Assembly (NCBI GenBank): GCA_943846785.1
Contig: OX044367.1
Span: 806,001 to 870,000 of the forward strand
DNA from: SCGC-AAA076-P13 sp905478035
Lineage (GTDB): Bacteria > Pseudomonadota > Gammaproteobacteria > Magnimaribacterales > D2472
Direction: 5' to 3'
Length of the DNA stretch: 64,000 bases
Part shown: piece after piece, positions 1 through 9,273 of the stretch
How positions within the stretch are numbered: position 1 is the first letter of the stretch
Layout of the letters: each line of letters starts with the position of its first letter
Made by a program: the position numbers and the translations under genes
Notes under the pieces: model-generated
What the model saw: the letters and a program-made list of their open reading frames with translations, nothing else
What the model was told of the DNA's origin: nothing
Database searches by the model: none

Positions 1-1
1 A

Positions 2-2395
2 GCTGGTACTGGTGGTGAATCTATAAATATAGAATTTGCTGGTGGTGGGTTTGGTGATAAATTCTCATACACATATGCACTCGAATACAGACAAGATGAA
101 GAAGTCCCTGTTGCAAGTAGAAGTGAGCATGATAGTTATTTAGATGCTAGACCAGGAAGACAGATTCCTTCAAGAGGTCTTCTAATAAGAGATCAGTATT
201 ACTATAACTTACATATTCATCCTGAGCAGTTAATTAATATGGCTACTGGTGAAAATTTAGGTTTAACTTGTGAACAGGCAGATCCTGGATATACATTAGC
301 GACTCCTGCTGAATCTGCAGCATATACGACTGCATTCTTTGGATCATATTGTGGACAAGATACAAGTTCTAATGGTTCATTAACGAACTATAGAGATAGA
401 GCTTCTGTTTATCTATCTGGTACATATGAAATCAATGATAAAGTTGAAATGTATGCAAAAATTGTGCATTTAGAGACTAATACTGAAGGTGTTTTAGATA
501 ACCTATTTACTCCATTTGTATGGGTTGCTGGTCCTCAAGCTTATGGTACTCAATATACACAAAATTATGGAGTTCCAGCTGGACAGCCTAATGCTGGTGG
601 CGTTGCTTCAATGATGGACTTTAGAATTCAAAAAATCTTTACTAATGCTGTAAGAGGAACATCTTATGAAGAAGATACCACTACTATGGATATCGGCTTT
701 AGAGGAGTTCTTTCTAATGGTTATGAGTGGGATATTTCTTATACAGATAATACGTATGACGTAGTTTCAACTGGTAGAAACTTCTTAGCTTCAGCTATGT
801 ATGACAAAATTCATAATATTGGTGGAGTTGATGGTTGGGGTAATCCTTGTGTTCTTGACACGAATGATTTAGTTGATGGAGATCCTTCAAATGGTGAAGT
901 TGTAGATACTTATGGCTTCTACGGTTATTCAGCTTATTATTCACAACCAAACTGTTACAACTGGGATTTTTACCTAAATACTCAAAGCTCTGCAGATTTA
1001 GAAGCTTTAAGAGTTGATAATGTTGAGCCTGCAAATGCATTCTCAGAATTATTACAAGCAAGTATTACTGGTGAAATAATGCAGTTGCCTTATGGTCCTT
1101 TACAATTTGCTGCTGTTGTTGAACATCAAACAAAAGGTTATGACGTTCAATTAAGTCAAGCTAACAAAGATGGCCTATTATGGGGTATTGGTGGTGTTGA
1201 CGGAGGTGGTGAAAGAGATAGAACTGCTTTTGGTGTCGAGCTAAGTATTCCAGTAACTGAAACCTTCTTAGTAAACCTTTCAACTCGTGTTGATGAGTAT
1301 GATGCTAAGAAAGTTAATGTAGACAGAAGAACAATGGGTGCTTCATTTGAGTGGAGACCAAGAGATAACTTCCTTTTAAGGGGTTCATGGTCTGAGTCAT
1401 TCAAAGCTCCGGACTTACCATATTCATTTGTTGGTGAAAGAAGATTCTTCACTTCAGAGGTTGATTACTACCAGTGCTATGCATCTGGTGACTTTGGTGC
1501 AACTGGTGCTACTTGTGGTGCTGGATATTCAATTAACAACATCGATGGTGTTACAACTGGTAATTTAAATCTTAAAGAAGAAGAAGGCGACTCCTACTCT
1601 ATAGGTTTTGTTTGGGAGCCAGTAGATAGATTAGCTATAACATTTGATGCTTTCCATATTCAGTTAAATGATATTGTTTCAACTAAAGATCTTACTACTA
1701 TTGTTAGAGATGAGGCTGTCTGTAGAGCTAGAGAGAATGGCGATACTTTAAATGCATTTGCTAATTATCCTGCATCATACTGTCAACAAGTTTATGACAG
1801 CATTGTTAGGGGAGGAAGAGACTTTACTCCTGTTGATGCTAATGGATCGGGTACTCCAAATGTACTAGCTGAAGGTAGTATTTCAGCGCTTTATGAGACA
1901 CCTGTTAATATTGCTGGTCAAGAATTCATTGGTGTTGATACTTCTATTAGTTATAGATGGGTTACAGACTCAGCTGGTGATTTCTCATTTAGTATTAATA
2001 ATACAAACCAGATTGATATGAAATATGCTGAAGATGTTGGTGATCCTTTAGTAAGTTACATGAATAGCTCTTATACACCAAGATCAAGACAGTCCATGAG
2101 AATGGGTTGGGCAAGAGGTGATTGGAGTGCTAGTGCATCAGTTCTAAGAATTGGTCATATGAATTTCCTAGATGGAACTGTTGGTAGCCCTTACTTCGAC
2201 ACGAATGTTGCAGTAGGTTATGACATTACTCAAGATTCATTTGTATCATTTACAATTAATAACTTGTTTGATGCTATACCTGACAGTGACTTAGCATATG
2301 ATACTGGTAGTTCATTCTATCCATATGGTTTTAACTCATTCAGATATCCAAGATTTGGACCAAGTGCATATATTGCATATCAAATGAAGTTCTAA
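2..2395 (+). CDS. TonB-dependent receptor, 3' part (5' end outside window)
   Basis: Outer-membrane beta-barrel receptor for TonB-driven uptake of a scarce nutrient; substrate unknown. The frame is open from base 2 without a start, so the signal peptide and plug lie upstream. The visible 797 residues are barrel: glycine- and aromatic-rich alternating strands, a 'SESFKAPDLPYSF' segment and a 'NLNLKEEEGDSYSIG' segment typical of the receptor barrel family, and a C-terminal strand ending in phenylalanine (YQMKF), the usual outer-membrane assembly signal. Several cysteines sit in predicted extracellular loops. A terminator follows directly, then the TonB2-type operon that would energise it. Ligand cannot be read from the sequence. 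Confidence 0.92.
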   Translation, partial: AGTGGESINIEFAGGGFGDKFSYTYALEYRQDEEVPVASRSEHDSYLDARPGRQIPSRGLLIRDQYYYNLHIHPEQLINMATGENLGLTCEQADPGYTLATPAESAAYTTAFFGSYCGQDTSSNGSLTNYRDRASVYLSGTYEINDKVEMYAKIVHLETNTEGVLDNLFTPFVWVAGPQAYGTQYTQNYGVPAGQPNAGGVASMMDFRIQKIFTNAVRGTSYEEDTTTMDIGFRGVLSNGYEWDISYTDNTYDVVSTGRNFLASAMYDKIHNIGGVDGWGNPCVLDTNDLVDGDPSNGEVVDTYGFYGYSAYYSQPNCYNWDFYLNTQSSADLEALRVDNVEPANAFSELLQASITGEIMQLPYGPLQFAAVVEHQTKGYDVQLSQANKDGLLWGIGGVDGGGERDRTAFGVELSIPVTETFLVNLSTRVDEYDAKKVNVDRRTMGASFEWRPRDNFLLRGSWSESFKAPDLPYSFVGERRFFTSEVDYYQCYASGDFGATGATCGAGYSINNIDGVTTGNLNLKEEEGDSYSIGFVWEPVDRLAITFDAFHIQLNDIVSTKDLTTIVRDEAVCRARENGDTLNAFANYPASYCQQVYDSIVRGGRDFTPVDANGSGTPNVLAEGSISALYETPVNIAGQEFIGVDTSISYRWVTDSAGDFSFSINNTNQIDMKYAEDVGDPLVSYMNSSYTPRSRQSMRMGWARGDWSASASVLRIGHMNFLDGTVGSPYFDTNVAVGYDITQDSFVSFTINNLFDAIPDSDLAYDTGSSFYPYGFNSFRYPRFGPSAYIAYQMKF

Positions 2396-2416
2396 GAACT
2401 GTTTAAAATAACACTT

Positions 2417-2446
2417 ATAAAAGGGAGGCATATGTCTCCCTTTTAT
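2417..2446 (+). terminator. Rho-independent terminator after the receptor
   Basis: Perfect 11-bp inverted repeat (arms 2417-2427 and 2436-2446) around an 8-base loop, with a T-rich 3' arm and AT-rich downstream sequence. It begins 22 bases after the receptor stop and separates the receptor from the TonB2-type operon. Confidence 0.85.
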
Positions 2447-2466
2447 ATTAAAATTCTTTACACATT

Positions 2467-3240
2467 ATGAATAAAATTATCTTATATACACCCCTGTTTT
2501 TTACTTTTCTTGTATTTGCACAAGATCAAGTTACAGAAGAAATCAATCCTGTAACTGAGTCAGTTGCAGTTTCTACTAAAAGTATTGAAAAATCAGGATT
2601 AACTCAAGAACAAATCGTAAAGTTAGATGAAACAACTAGGATTCTATTAGCAGATTATCAATCTACTACTAAAGAATTTGAATCTTTGAAACTTTATAAT
2701 GATCAGGTACAAAAAATAATTAATTCTCAGATTGAAGAAATTGAAAACATACTTTTAAAAATAGATGAGTTAGATAAAACCAATCAAAGGATAGTTCCGC
2801 TGATGCTCAAAATGATTGATGGGCTCGAGAATTTTATTTTACTTGATATTCCATTTTTGATGGAAGAAAGATCGTCAAGAGTTCGTAATCTAAAAGAAAC
2901 AATGGATAGAGGAGATATATCTACCTCTGAAAAATTTAGACTAATTACAGAAGCTTATAAAACTGAGCTTGAGTATGGAAGAACCATTGAGACTTATAGA
3001 GATAATATAGATATTGATGGTGTTGAGACTAGTGCTGATTTCCTAAGAGTAGGAAGAATTGCCTTAACTTACCTTACAGTTGATGGTAACAAGGGCGGCT
3101 ACTGGGATACTCAATCCTCTTCATACATGAAAGCCTCTTCTTCAATTAGAAGAGCTACCGGAGATGCCCTTAAGATTGCATCAAAACAGGCTCCGCCTGC
3201 TTTAATTAAGATTCCTTTATACAGAGACTCAAATGAATAA
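2467..3240 (+). CDS. DUF3450 family periplasmic protein of TonB2-type system
   Basis: First gene of a six-gene TonB2-type operon. A short signal peptide (about residues 1-18, ending FLVFA) precedes a long coiled coil (about 50-135) and a C-terminal half with a conserved GGYWDTQ-like stretch. Proteins of this family are regularly encoded directly before the TtpC/ExbB2/ExbD2/TonB2 genes in Vibrio, Shewanella and relatives and are thought to support the TonB2 complex from the periplasm; the exact function is unknown. The stop overlaps the next start by 8 bases, so the two are translationally coupled. Family assignment rests on length, architecture and context. Confidence 0.8.
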   Translation: MNKIILYTPLFFTFLVFAQDQVTEEINPVTESVAVSTKSIEKSGLTQEQIVKLDETTRILLADYQSTTKEFESLKLYNDQVQKIINSQIEEIENILLKIDELDKTNQRIVPLMLKMIDGLENFILLDIPFLMEERSSRVRNLKETMDRGDISTSEKFRLITEAYKTELEYGRTIETYRDNIDIDGVETSADFLRVGRIALTYLTVDGNKGGYWDTQSSSYMKASSSIRRATGDALKIASKQAPPALIKIPLYRDSNE

Positions 3241-4594
3241 AAAATTATATTTATTACCATTCCTTATTTTTGCAATTAATGCACAGGAGAATACTCCTAT
3301 ACCTGTTGTTGAGCCAGTAATAACTGACTTAGATCTTCTTGTCGAATCAGTTAAAACAACTGCCTCAATTAGAGCTAGTGAAGATAGAGCTAGGTTAAAT
3401 AAATTTCTTTCAGATAAGAATAAGCAACAAGCTCTCTTAGATAATATGAAGTATAGGTTAACTCTTGAAGAGAGAAGAAGCGAGAGATTAACAAAAGAGT
3501 ATGAAGATAATGATGCTCAGCTTTCAGATTTAGAGGAACAGTTAACATTAAAACTTGGCTCATTTGGAGAGCTATTTGGTATTGTTAGACAGACAGCTGG
3601 AGAATCAAAAGGTCAGTTTATGCTCTCTTTAACAAATATTGAATTTCCTGATCGAATTGAGTTTTTAGGAGATCTTGCAGAAAGAAAAAGTTTAGATTTA
3701 CCTACAACTGAAGAACTTGAAAGACTGTGGTATGAGATTCTAAATGAACTTAATCAAAGTGGGAAAATTAAATCCTATAATACTGATATTCTAACCAAGT
3801 CAGGTGAGTTGGTTAATCAGGATGTAATGCGAATAGGTGTCTTTAACTCTGTATCCAATGGAGATTACTTAAACCTTGTTACCGAACAAAACCTTCTAGA
3901 ATACTTAGCAAAACAACCAGAAAGGTCTATTAGAAGATCGGTTAAGAAATTACAAAATTCTGATGATTATAGGGAAGTCTTTATAGACCCAACTAGAGGT
4001 TCATTATTAACAAAACTAATAGACAGAGATACCTGGCTTGAAAGGATTAATGCAGGTGGATTTGTTGGATATGTCATTATTATAATTCTTATTTTAGGAT
4101 TAACTATGGGTGTCCTTAGATTTAAGTTCTTAGATGAAGAAACTAAATCAATAAACAAAGAACTTGAGACTAATAACTTCTCTGACGATTCTATCCTAGG
4201 AAAATTAAATAGTATTTATTCTCAATATTCTGGAAATAATCCTGAAGATTTAGAATCTCAACTTGAGGATATACTCGCAAAAGCAACTCCTCCGCTTGAA
4301 AAGAATTTAAGTGTTATCAAGCTCTTAGCAGCAGTAGCTCCTTTATTGGGTCTTCTGGGTACAGTTATAGGAATGATTGAAACCTTCCAAGCTATTACGC
4401 TTTTTGGAACTGGTGATCCCAAGCTTATGGCAGGTGGAATTTCTCAAGCATTGGTAACTACTATGCTTGGTTTGATTGCTGCTGTTCCTTTACTTTTTGT
4501 TCATAATATTCTTGATTCAAGAAGTAGAGCTATTTCACAAATTTATGAAGAACAGGCAATTGGTCTTTTGGCATTGGTTTCTATTAAAAAGTAA
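3233..4594 (+). CDS. TtpC-like MotA/TolQ/ExbB proton channel protein with periplasmic coiled coil
   Basis: Long ExbB relative of 453 residues. Order: signal peptide (about 1-17), periplasmic coiled coil rich in K/E/R (about 45-110), first membrane span near 278-298 (GFVGYVIIIILILG), cytoplasmic linker, then the MotA/TolQ/ExbB channel core near 360-440 with the 'LLGLLGTVIGMIETF' signature. TtpC is the extra ExbB-like subunit of TonB2 systems in Vibrio, required with ExbB2-ExbD2-TonB2 for energy transfer. It overlaps the DUF3450 gene by 8 bases, and its stop shares a base with the exbB start (TAATG). Confidence 0.88.
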   Translation: MNKKLYLLPFLIFAINAQENTPIPVVEPVITDLDLLVESVKTTASIRASEDRARLNKFLSDKNKQQALLDNMKYRLTLEERRSERLTKEYEDNDAQLSDLEEQLTLKLGSFGELFGIVRQTAGESKGQFMLSLTNIEFPDRIEFLGDLAERKSLDLPTTEELERLWYEILNELNQSGKIKSYNTDILTKSGELVNQDVMRIGVFNSVSNGDYLNLVTEQNLLEYLAKQPERSIRRSVKKLQNSDDYREVFIDPTRGSLLTKLIDRDTWLERINAGGFVGYVIIIILILGLTMGVLRFKFLDEETKSINKELETNNFSDDSILGKLNSIYSQYSGNNPEDLESQLEDILAKATPPLEKNLSVIKLLAAVAPLLGLLGTVIGMIETFQAITLFGTGDPKLMAGGISQALVTTMLGLIAAVPLLFVHNILDSRSRAISQIYEEQAIGLLALVSIKK

Positions 4595-5121
4595 TGCTTT
4601 ATTATCTTGCTCTCCCTTTCACATCTCTATTAGATTTTTTTGATAGGGGCGGGCCAGTTATAATTGTATTGTTTGTATTAGCGATAGTAATGACTACTCT
4701 GCTGATAGAAAGGCTTTTTTTCTTCATTGGAGAATTAAAAGACTTGTCAGACATTTCATACAAAGAAGTTTCTAGTTATAAAGAAGTTAATACATGGGTA
4801 TTAAATAAAATTAAATTAAAAAATATTTCTGTTATTAATGTTGCAGCTAATAGAAACCTTTTATTGATTCAAGGGTTAATAGCTTTATGTCCTCTTCTTG
4901 GTTTACTAGGGACCGTTACAGGGATGATTGAGGTTTTTGATATTATGGCAATAACAGGTACAGGAAATGCAAGGGCTATGGCTTCAGGTATTGCTAAAGC
5001 AACATTGCCAACAATGACAGGTCTTTTTATTTCAATTGTAGGTTTGTTCTTATTAACCGCTATCAAATCAACAATTGATAAAGCTACTCTTGATATTAAA
5101 TATGGAATTGAGCAAATATAA
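4594..5121 (+). CDS. exbB: ExbB-type proton channel subunit
   Basis: Inner-membrane proton-channel subunit that, with ExbD, powers TonB. At 175 residues it has the short ExbB2 form: one N-terminal span (about 20-40), a short cytoplasmic loop, then the paired spans carrying 'LCPLLGLLGTVTGMI' (about 97-111) and the second channel helix near 125-155 with MASGIAKAT. The start overlaps the stop of the TtpC gene by one base and the stop directly abuts the exbD ATG, so expression is clearly coupled. Confidence 0.92.
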   Translation: MLYYLALPFTSLLDFFDRGGPVIIVLFVLAIVMTTLLIERLFFFIGELKDLSDISYKEVSSYKEVNTWVLNKIKLKNISVINVAANRNLLLIQGLIALCPLLGLLGTVTGMIEVFDIMAITGTGNARAMASGIAKATLPTMTGLFISIVGLFLLTAIKSTIDKATLDIKYGIEQI

Positions 5122-5523
5122 ATGATTAGAAGAAGAAATAAAGAAAGAGATGACTCAACTATAGACATTACGCCAATGTTAGACATTGTTTTTATAATGT
5201 TAATATTTTTTATTGTTACAACTTCATTTGTTAAAGAAACAGGAGTCGAGGTTAATCGTCCAAATGCCTCTACAGCTGTTAGAGATGAAAGAGGTAACAT
5301 ATTAATAGCTATTACTGCTAATGATGAAATTTGGATTGATAAACGAAGAGTAGATCTTAGATCAGTTAGAGCTAATGTAGAAAGACTCAAAGCTGAAAAT
5401 CCTGAAGGGTCTGTAATTATTCAAGCTGATAAGTCATCTAAAACTGGTTTTCTTGTTGAGACAATGGATCAAGTAAGACTTGCAGGAGTTCAAAATGTAT
5501 CAATCGCTGCTGAGCAAGATTGA
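5122..5523 (+). CDS. exbD: ExbD-type biopolymer transport protein
   Basis: Proton-motive-force transducer partner of ExbB. Starts with a basic cytoplasmic tail (MIRRRNKER), followed by 'IDITPMLDIVFIMLIFF', in which Asp21 in the single membrane span is the proton-carrying residue of the ExbD/TolR family. The periplasmic domain runs to residue 133 and includes 'VIIQADKSSKTGFLVETMDQ', typical for ExbD. It begins at the base after the exbB stop and overlaps tonB by 29 bases. Confidence 0.94.
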   Translation: MIRRRNKERDDSTIDITPMLDIVFIMLIFFIVTTSFVKETGVEVNRPNASTAVRDERGNILIAITANDEIWIDKRRVDLRSVRANVERLKAENPEGSVIIQADKSSKTGFLVETMDQVRLAGVQNVSIAAEQD

Positions 5524-6136
5524 TTTAAAAAATAAAAAGACTGCCTCACTTCTTGGCGGTTTTTTGTCATCATTTTTAATATTTCTTTTAATATATATTA
5601 TTATTCTTCCAGGTGGAAAAGCATTTGAGTCTATAAAAGATTCAAGTGTTGTAGACTTTGTTAGATTAAGAAAGAACGATTACCTCAATGAAAGACAAAG
5701 GGCACTTCCTGATAAGCCACCGCCTCCAAAAAAACCACCGCCACCAAAATTAGAAATGCCTGATATTGTTGAGCCAGTAACACCAAATCTTGATATTAAA
5801 TTTCCTGACATTAAGACACCCGTTGATTTAAAAGGGGCAATGCTTCAAGGATCAAATTCACTAGCATCAAATAGTGCATTAATACCGCTTGTTAGGATTG
5901 CACCTCGGTATCCAAGAGATGCTTTGGTGTCTGGAAAGACAGGATTTGTTACAATAAAGCTTACAGTTGATGAGGATGGCAAAGTAATAGATGCTGTTAT
6001 TAGCGAATCAAGGCCTCCAAGAGTGTTTGATAGGGCTGCATTGCAGGCTGTTCTTCGCTGGAAATTTAAACCACGTGTTGTAAATGGGGTTCCGGTTCAA
6101 CAGGTAGGAACTACAACAATAGATTTTAACTTATGA
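5495..6136 (+). CDS. tonB: TonB energy transducer
   Basis: Links the ExbBD motor to outer-membrane receptors. One N-terminal span (FLSSFLIFLLIYIIIL, about 20-36), a short proline-rich linker (PPPPKKPPPPK), then the C-terminal TonB domain with 'RIAPRYPRDAL', 'GFVTIKLTVDEDGKV' and 'ALQAVLRWKFKP'. I chose ATG 5495 over an upstream TTG at 5480 because AGGAG lies six bases before it; this gives 213 residues. The linker is short, as in TonB2-type proteins. It overlaps exbD by 29 bases and the next gene by 4. Confidence 0.93.
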   Translation: MYQSLLSKIDLKNKKTASLLGGFLSSFLIFLLIYIIILPGGKAFESIKDSSVVDFVRLRKNDYLNERQRALPDKPPPPKKPPPPKLEMPDIVEPVTPNLDIKFPDIKTPVDLKGAMLQGSNSLASNSALIPLVRIAPRYPRDALVSGKTGFVTIKLTVDEDGKVIDAVISESRPPRVFDRAALQAVLRWKFKPRVVNGVPVQQVGTTTIDFNL

Positions 6137-7356
6137 TAAAAAGACTAATAATTATTTTTACTCTTATTCTATCTGTGACTGTGCAGTCGCAAGAAGCTAT
6201 TCAGCAATGGGTTTATAACACTCTTGAGCGAGCTCAGCTGAATGTCGATAAAGGCAATCTTGAAGCAGCTGAAAAGATTTATTATGACTATGCAACTTCA
6301 ACTTATTCAAGTAAATCTTACGATCATTTCGTTATTTTAAGAACCTATGGTTATTTTTTACTTCAACAAGATAGAAATGAAGAAGCTCTCAAATACCTTA
6401 AGCTTGCTGATCAAAAGCGAAAAATGCCACCTATGGATGTTTTTAACTTAAAATTTATTTTAGGTCAGATTTATTATGTTGAGGGGCAAAAAGAAGAGGC
6501 AAAAAAATCCTTTCTTGAATGGATTCAAATTGGTGTGGACAATGATTTTGATTTACGTCCAGAAGGATATGCAACTTTAGCTACTATTTATGCTCAAGAT
6601 GCTGATTGGGATAATGCCCTTACATATATCACACTAGCAATTGATAACACTGTAATATTTGTTGAAAACTGGGCGCAATTAAAATTTGCAATTCATATTC
6701 AAAAGAAACAGTACATGATTGCACTAGAGGTAGCACAAGATCTAGTAAGAGTAAAACCAAAGAATAAGGCTTATATAGAACAAATGGCCGGGGTCTATAA
6801 TATTATTAAATTTGAAGAGGAGTCATTAGCATCACTTGAATTTAAACTTCAACAAGATCTCCTTAAAAAATCATCAGAATATGTCAATCTAGCTAATTTT
6901 TACTTATTTAAAGGTCTTCCAATAGATTCATCTAAGGTTATTAAAAAAGGCTTAGCACTTGGAGTATTAGATAATAATATTAAAAATAATGAGCTCTTAA
7001 GTAATGCTTATATTATTGCTAAAGACTTTGATAATGCTGTGAAATCTTTAATTAATGTAACAAAGCTATCTGATGATGCTAAGTATGATTATAGAATTGG
7101 CCAAATATATCTTCAAAATTCTGATTACAAAAACGCAATTAAATTTTTAAAAATAGCACGCTCAAAGAATTGGGAAGGCACATCTGGCTCGCTAGAGATG
7201 TTAATAGGTATAAGTTATATAGAACTTGATGACTTTACAAATGCTCGATTAGAGCTTGCTAAAGCAATTTCATTAGGCAAGGAAGACGAGGCGGAATCCT
7301 GGATTAGTTATATGGATTCTACTGATAGCCTTAGAGCAGCTGCAGCTGCGAACTAA
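6133..7356 (+). CDS. TPR-repeat protein of TonB2-type operon
   Basis: Periplasmic or outer-membrane-facing helical repeat protein of 407 residues. Signal peptide 1-19 (ending TVQSQ), then repeated tetratricopeptide units, for example LEAAEKIYYDYA, NEEALKYLKLAD, KEEAKKSFLEW, WDNALTYITLAI, YKNAIKFLKIA, FTNARLELAKAI. A TPR protein closes TonB2-type operons in many marine gammaproteobacteria and probably scaffolds the complex; that role is inferred from context. Starts inside the tonB stop (ATGA overlap). Confidence 0.85.
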   Translation: MIKRLIIIFTLILSVTVQSQEAIQQWVYNTLERAQLNVDKGNLEAAEKIYYDYATSTYSSKSYDHFVILRTYGYFLLQQDRNEEALKYLKLADQKRKMPPMDVFNLKFILGQIYYVEGQKEEAKKSFLEWIQIGVDNDFDLRPEGYATLATIYAQDADWDNALTYITLAIDNTVIFVENWAQLKFAIHIQKKQYMIALEVAQDLVRVKPKNKAYIEQMAGVYNIIKFEEESLASLEFKLQQDLLKKSSEYVNLANFYLFKGLPIDSSKVIKKGLALGVLDNNIKNNELLSNAYIIAKDFDNAVKSLINVTKLSDDAKYDYRIGQIYLQNSDYKNAIKFLKIARSKNWEGTSGSLEMLIGISYIELDDFTNARLELAKAISLGKEDEAESWISYMDSTDSLRAAAAAN

Positions 7357-7381
7357 TTTAAAAGGTTACTGTCTAAATAAT

Positions 7382-8059
7382 ATGATTATAAAAACTACAG
7401 AATTAAAGCGCTCATTTGAAGTTGGCTCTGAAACTGTTGAAGCAATTAAAGGCATTAATTTAGAAGTAAATGCTGGTGAGTTTATTGCAATTATGGGGCC
7501 GTCAGGATCTGGCAAGACAACCCTAATGAATATTATTGGCTGTTTAGATACACCCACCAGTGGTGAGTATCATTTAAATAATAAATTAGTTAATGAGCTT
7601 GATGAAGATGAATTGGCAGGAATAAGAAATAAAGAGATTGGATTTGTATTTCAGTCTTTTCATTTGCTTGCTAAAAATTCAGCTCTTGATAATGTTTTAT
7701 TACCGATGAAATATGCTGGAGCTAATATTGAAGAGGCCACTATAAGAGCAAAACATGTTCTTGATCAAGTCGGTCTTACAGATAGAATGAGTCATGGCCC
7801 TACTGAGCTCTCCGGTGGTCAGCAACAGCGAGTTGCTATAGCAAGAGCTATGGTTAATAAACCAAGTATTTTATTTGCTGATGAGCCCACTGGAAACTTA
7901 GACTCCAAAACAGAAGGAGAAGTCATGGGATTATTTAAAGAACTTAATGAAGATGGTCAAACCATTATTGTTATTACCCATGAGGAAGAAATTGCAAAAC
8001 AGTCAAAAAGAATTATTAACATTAAAGACGGATTAATTGAATCTGATACAAAAATATGA
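7382..8059 (+). CDS. ABC transporter ATPase, MacB/LolD family
   Basis: 225-residue ATPase of a MacB/FtsX-type exporter. Walker A GPSGSGKT (about 39-46), Q-loop FVFQSFHLL, signature LSGGQQQR, Walker B ILFADEPTGNLD with the LolD/MacB-style 'GNLD', and the H-loop VITHEEE. It overlaps the adaptor gene by 4 bases and is followed by a matching permease, giving a split MacB-like system of ATPase, adaptor and permease. Substrate unknown: lipopeptide, small molecule or lipoprotein are all possible. Confidence 0.93.
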   Translation: MIIKTTELKRSFEVGSETVEAIKGINLEVNAGEFIAIMGPSGSGKTTLMNIIGCLDTPTSGEYHLNNKLVNELDEDELAGIRNKEIGFVFQSFHLLAKNSALDNVLLPMKYAGANIEEATIRAKHVLDQVGLTDRMSHGPTELSGGQQQRVAIARAMVNKPSILFADEPTGNLDSKTEGEVMGLFKELNEDGQTIIVITHEEEIAKQSKRIINIKDGLIESDTKI

Positions 8060-9273
8060 ATAAAATAACAAATATGAAATACAAAAACTTCGTCATTATT
8101 TCGGCTATTTCTTTAATAGCTGTTTCTTGTGGTAAACCAGATCAAACAAATGAAGCTACAACTTTTTATAAAAAAGATAGCGTATCTGAAAAAAAATTAG
8201 AGGTCAGTATTGAAGCATCTGGAATTATTGAAGCCATTGCCTCTGTTGAGATTAAATCAAAAGCTTCGGGAGAGATTTTATATCTTGGTGCAGAAGTTGG
8301 AGATACTGTTGAAAAAGGTTCTATGCTTGGACAAATAGATCAAAGAACTCCAAAAAATATACTTGATCAATCTAAATCTGATCTTGAGGCTTCAAAAGTA
8401 AGACTTGATAATGCTAAGTCTCAATTTGAACGAGGAGCGGAATTACATTCAAAAGGAAGCATTTCTGATAAAGACTATGAAGATATCCAGGAAAACTATG
8501 CTCAAGCAAAATCAACTGTTGTAAGAACAGAAGTTTCTTATGAAAATGCAAAAATTGCATTAGATGATACTGTAGTCAGATCTCCTGTAGCTGGAACAAT
8601 TATTTCAAGGCCTGTAGAAGTTGGTCAGGTTATATCTTCGCCAACTATGGCAGTCGGTGGCGGAACAATATTAATGACATTAGCAGATCTTTCAAAAGTG
8701 AGGGTTAGGGCACTAGTTGATGAGATAGATGTTGGTAAAGTTTCTATTGGTCAAGTTGTTTCTATTAAAGTTGCTGCATATAGAGATAAAGAATTTTTTG
8801 GCACAGTCTCAAAAGTAGAGCCTTTAGCAAAAATTGAACAAAATGTTACAACCTTTCCTGTTCTTATAGATATTGATAATGATGAAAATCTATTACTGCT
8901 GGGTATGAATACTGATGTCGTAATAGAAATTCTTAATAAAGATGTTTCTGTTACAGCACCATCTATGTCACTTAGAACTAGAAAAGATATCTATTCAGCT
9001 GCATCTATTCTTAATATACCTTCCGAAGATGTTGACACTTTTTTAGTAGAAAGAGTTAAAGGTGAAAACTTTAATAAATTTATTGTTATAAAAGAAACAA
9101 AAAAAGGTCCTAAGTTGGCCTGGGTTGAGATTGGAGTTTCTGACTTAGCTAATGTTGAAATAGTGAGTGGTTTATCAGAAGGTGATACTGTTTTTATTCT
9201 GCCTAGTAAAAGTCTGTATGACTATCAGCAAAGATTTAAAGAGCGTGTTAACGCATCATTTAGTTTCGGATAA
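8056..9273 (+). CDS. HlyD/MacA-like periplasmic adaptor, probable lipoprotein
   Basis: Adaptor that would bridge the MacB-like permease and an outer-membrane channel. N-terminal signal with a possible lipoprotein cysteine (SLIAVSC, about residues 20-26). Then the biotinyl-lipoyl half 'IEIKSKASGEI' with 'VGDTVEKGSMLGQID', a coiled-coil hairpin (about 95-165), the second lipoyl half 'VVRSPVAGTIISRPVEVGQ', a beta-barrel domain and the membrane-proximal domain 'VSGLSEGDTVFI'. Flanked by its ATPase and permease with 4-base and 1-base overlaps. No outer-membrane partner is encoded nearby. Confidence 0.92.
   Translation: MNKITNMKYKNFVIISAISLIAVSCGKPDQTNEATTFYKKDSVSEKKLEVSIEASGIIEAIASVEIKSKASGEILYLGAEVGDTVEKGSMLGQIDQRTPKNILDQSKSDLEASKVRLDNAKSQFERGAELHSKGSISDKDYEDIQENYAQAKSTVVRTEVSYENAKIALDDTVVRSPVAGTIISRPVEVGQVISSPTMAVGGGTILMTLADLSKVRVRALVDEIDVGKVSIGQVVSIKVAAYRDKEFFGTVSKVEPLAKIEQNVTTFPVLIDIDNDENLLLLGMNTDVVIEILNKDVSVTAPSMSLRTRKDIYSAASILNIPSEDVDTFLVERVKGENFNKFIVIKETKKGPKLAWVEIGVSDLANVEIVSGLSEGDTVFILPSKSLYDYQQRFKERVNASFSFG

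Noticed and set aside
4869..5390. 173-residue open frame on the minus strand across exbB and exbD
   Set aside because: Opposite-strand shadow of two well-supported genes; composition is low-complexity and no motif is present.
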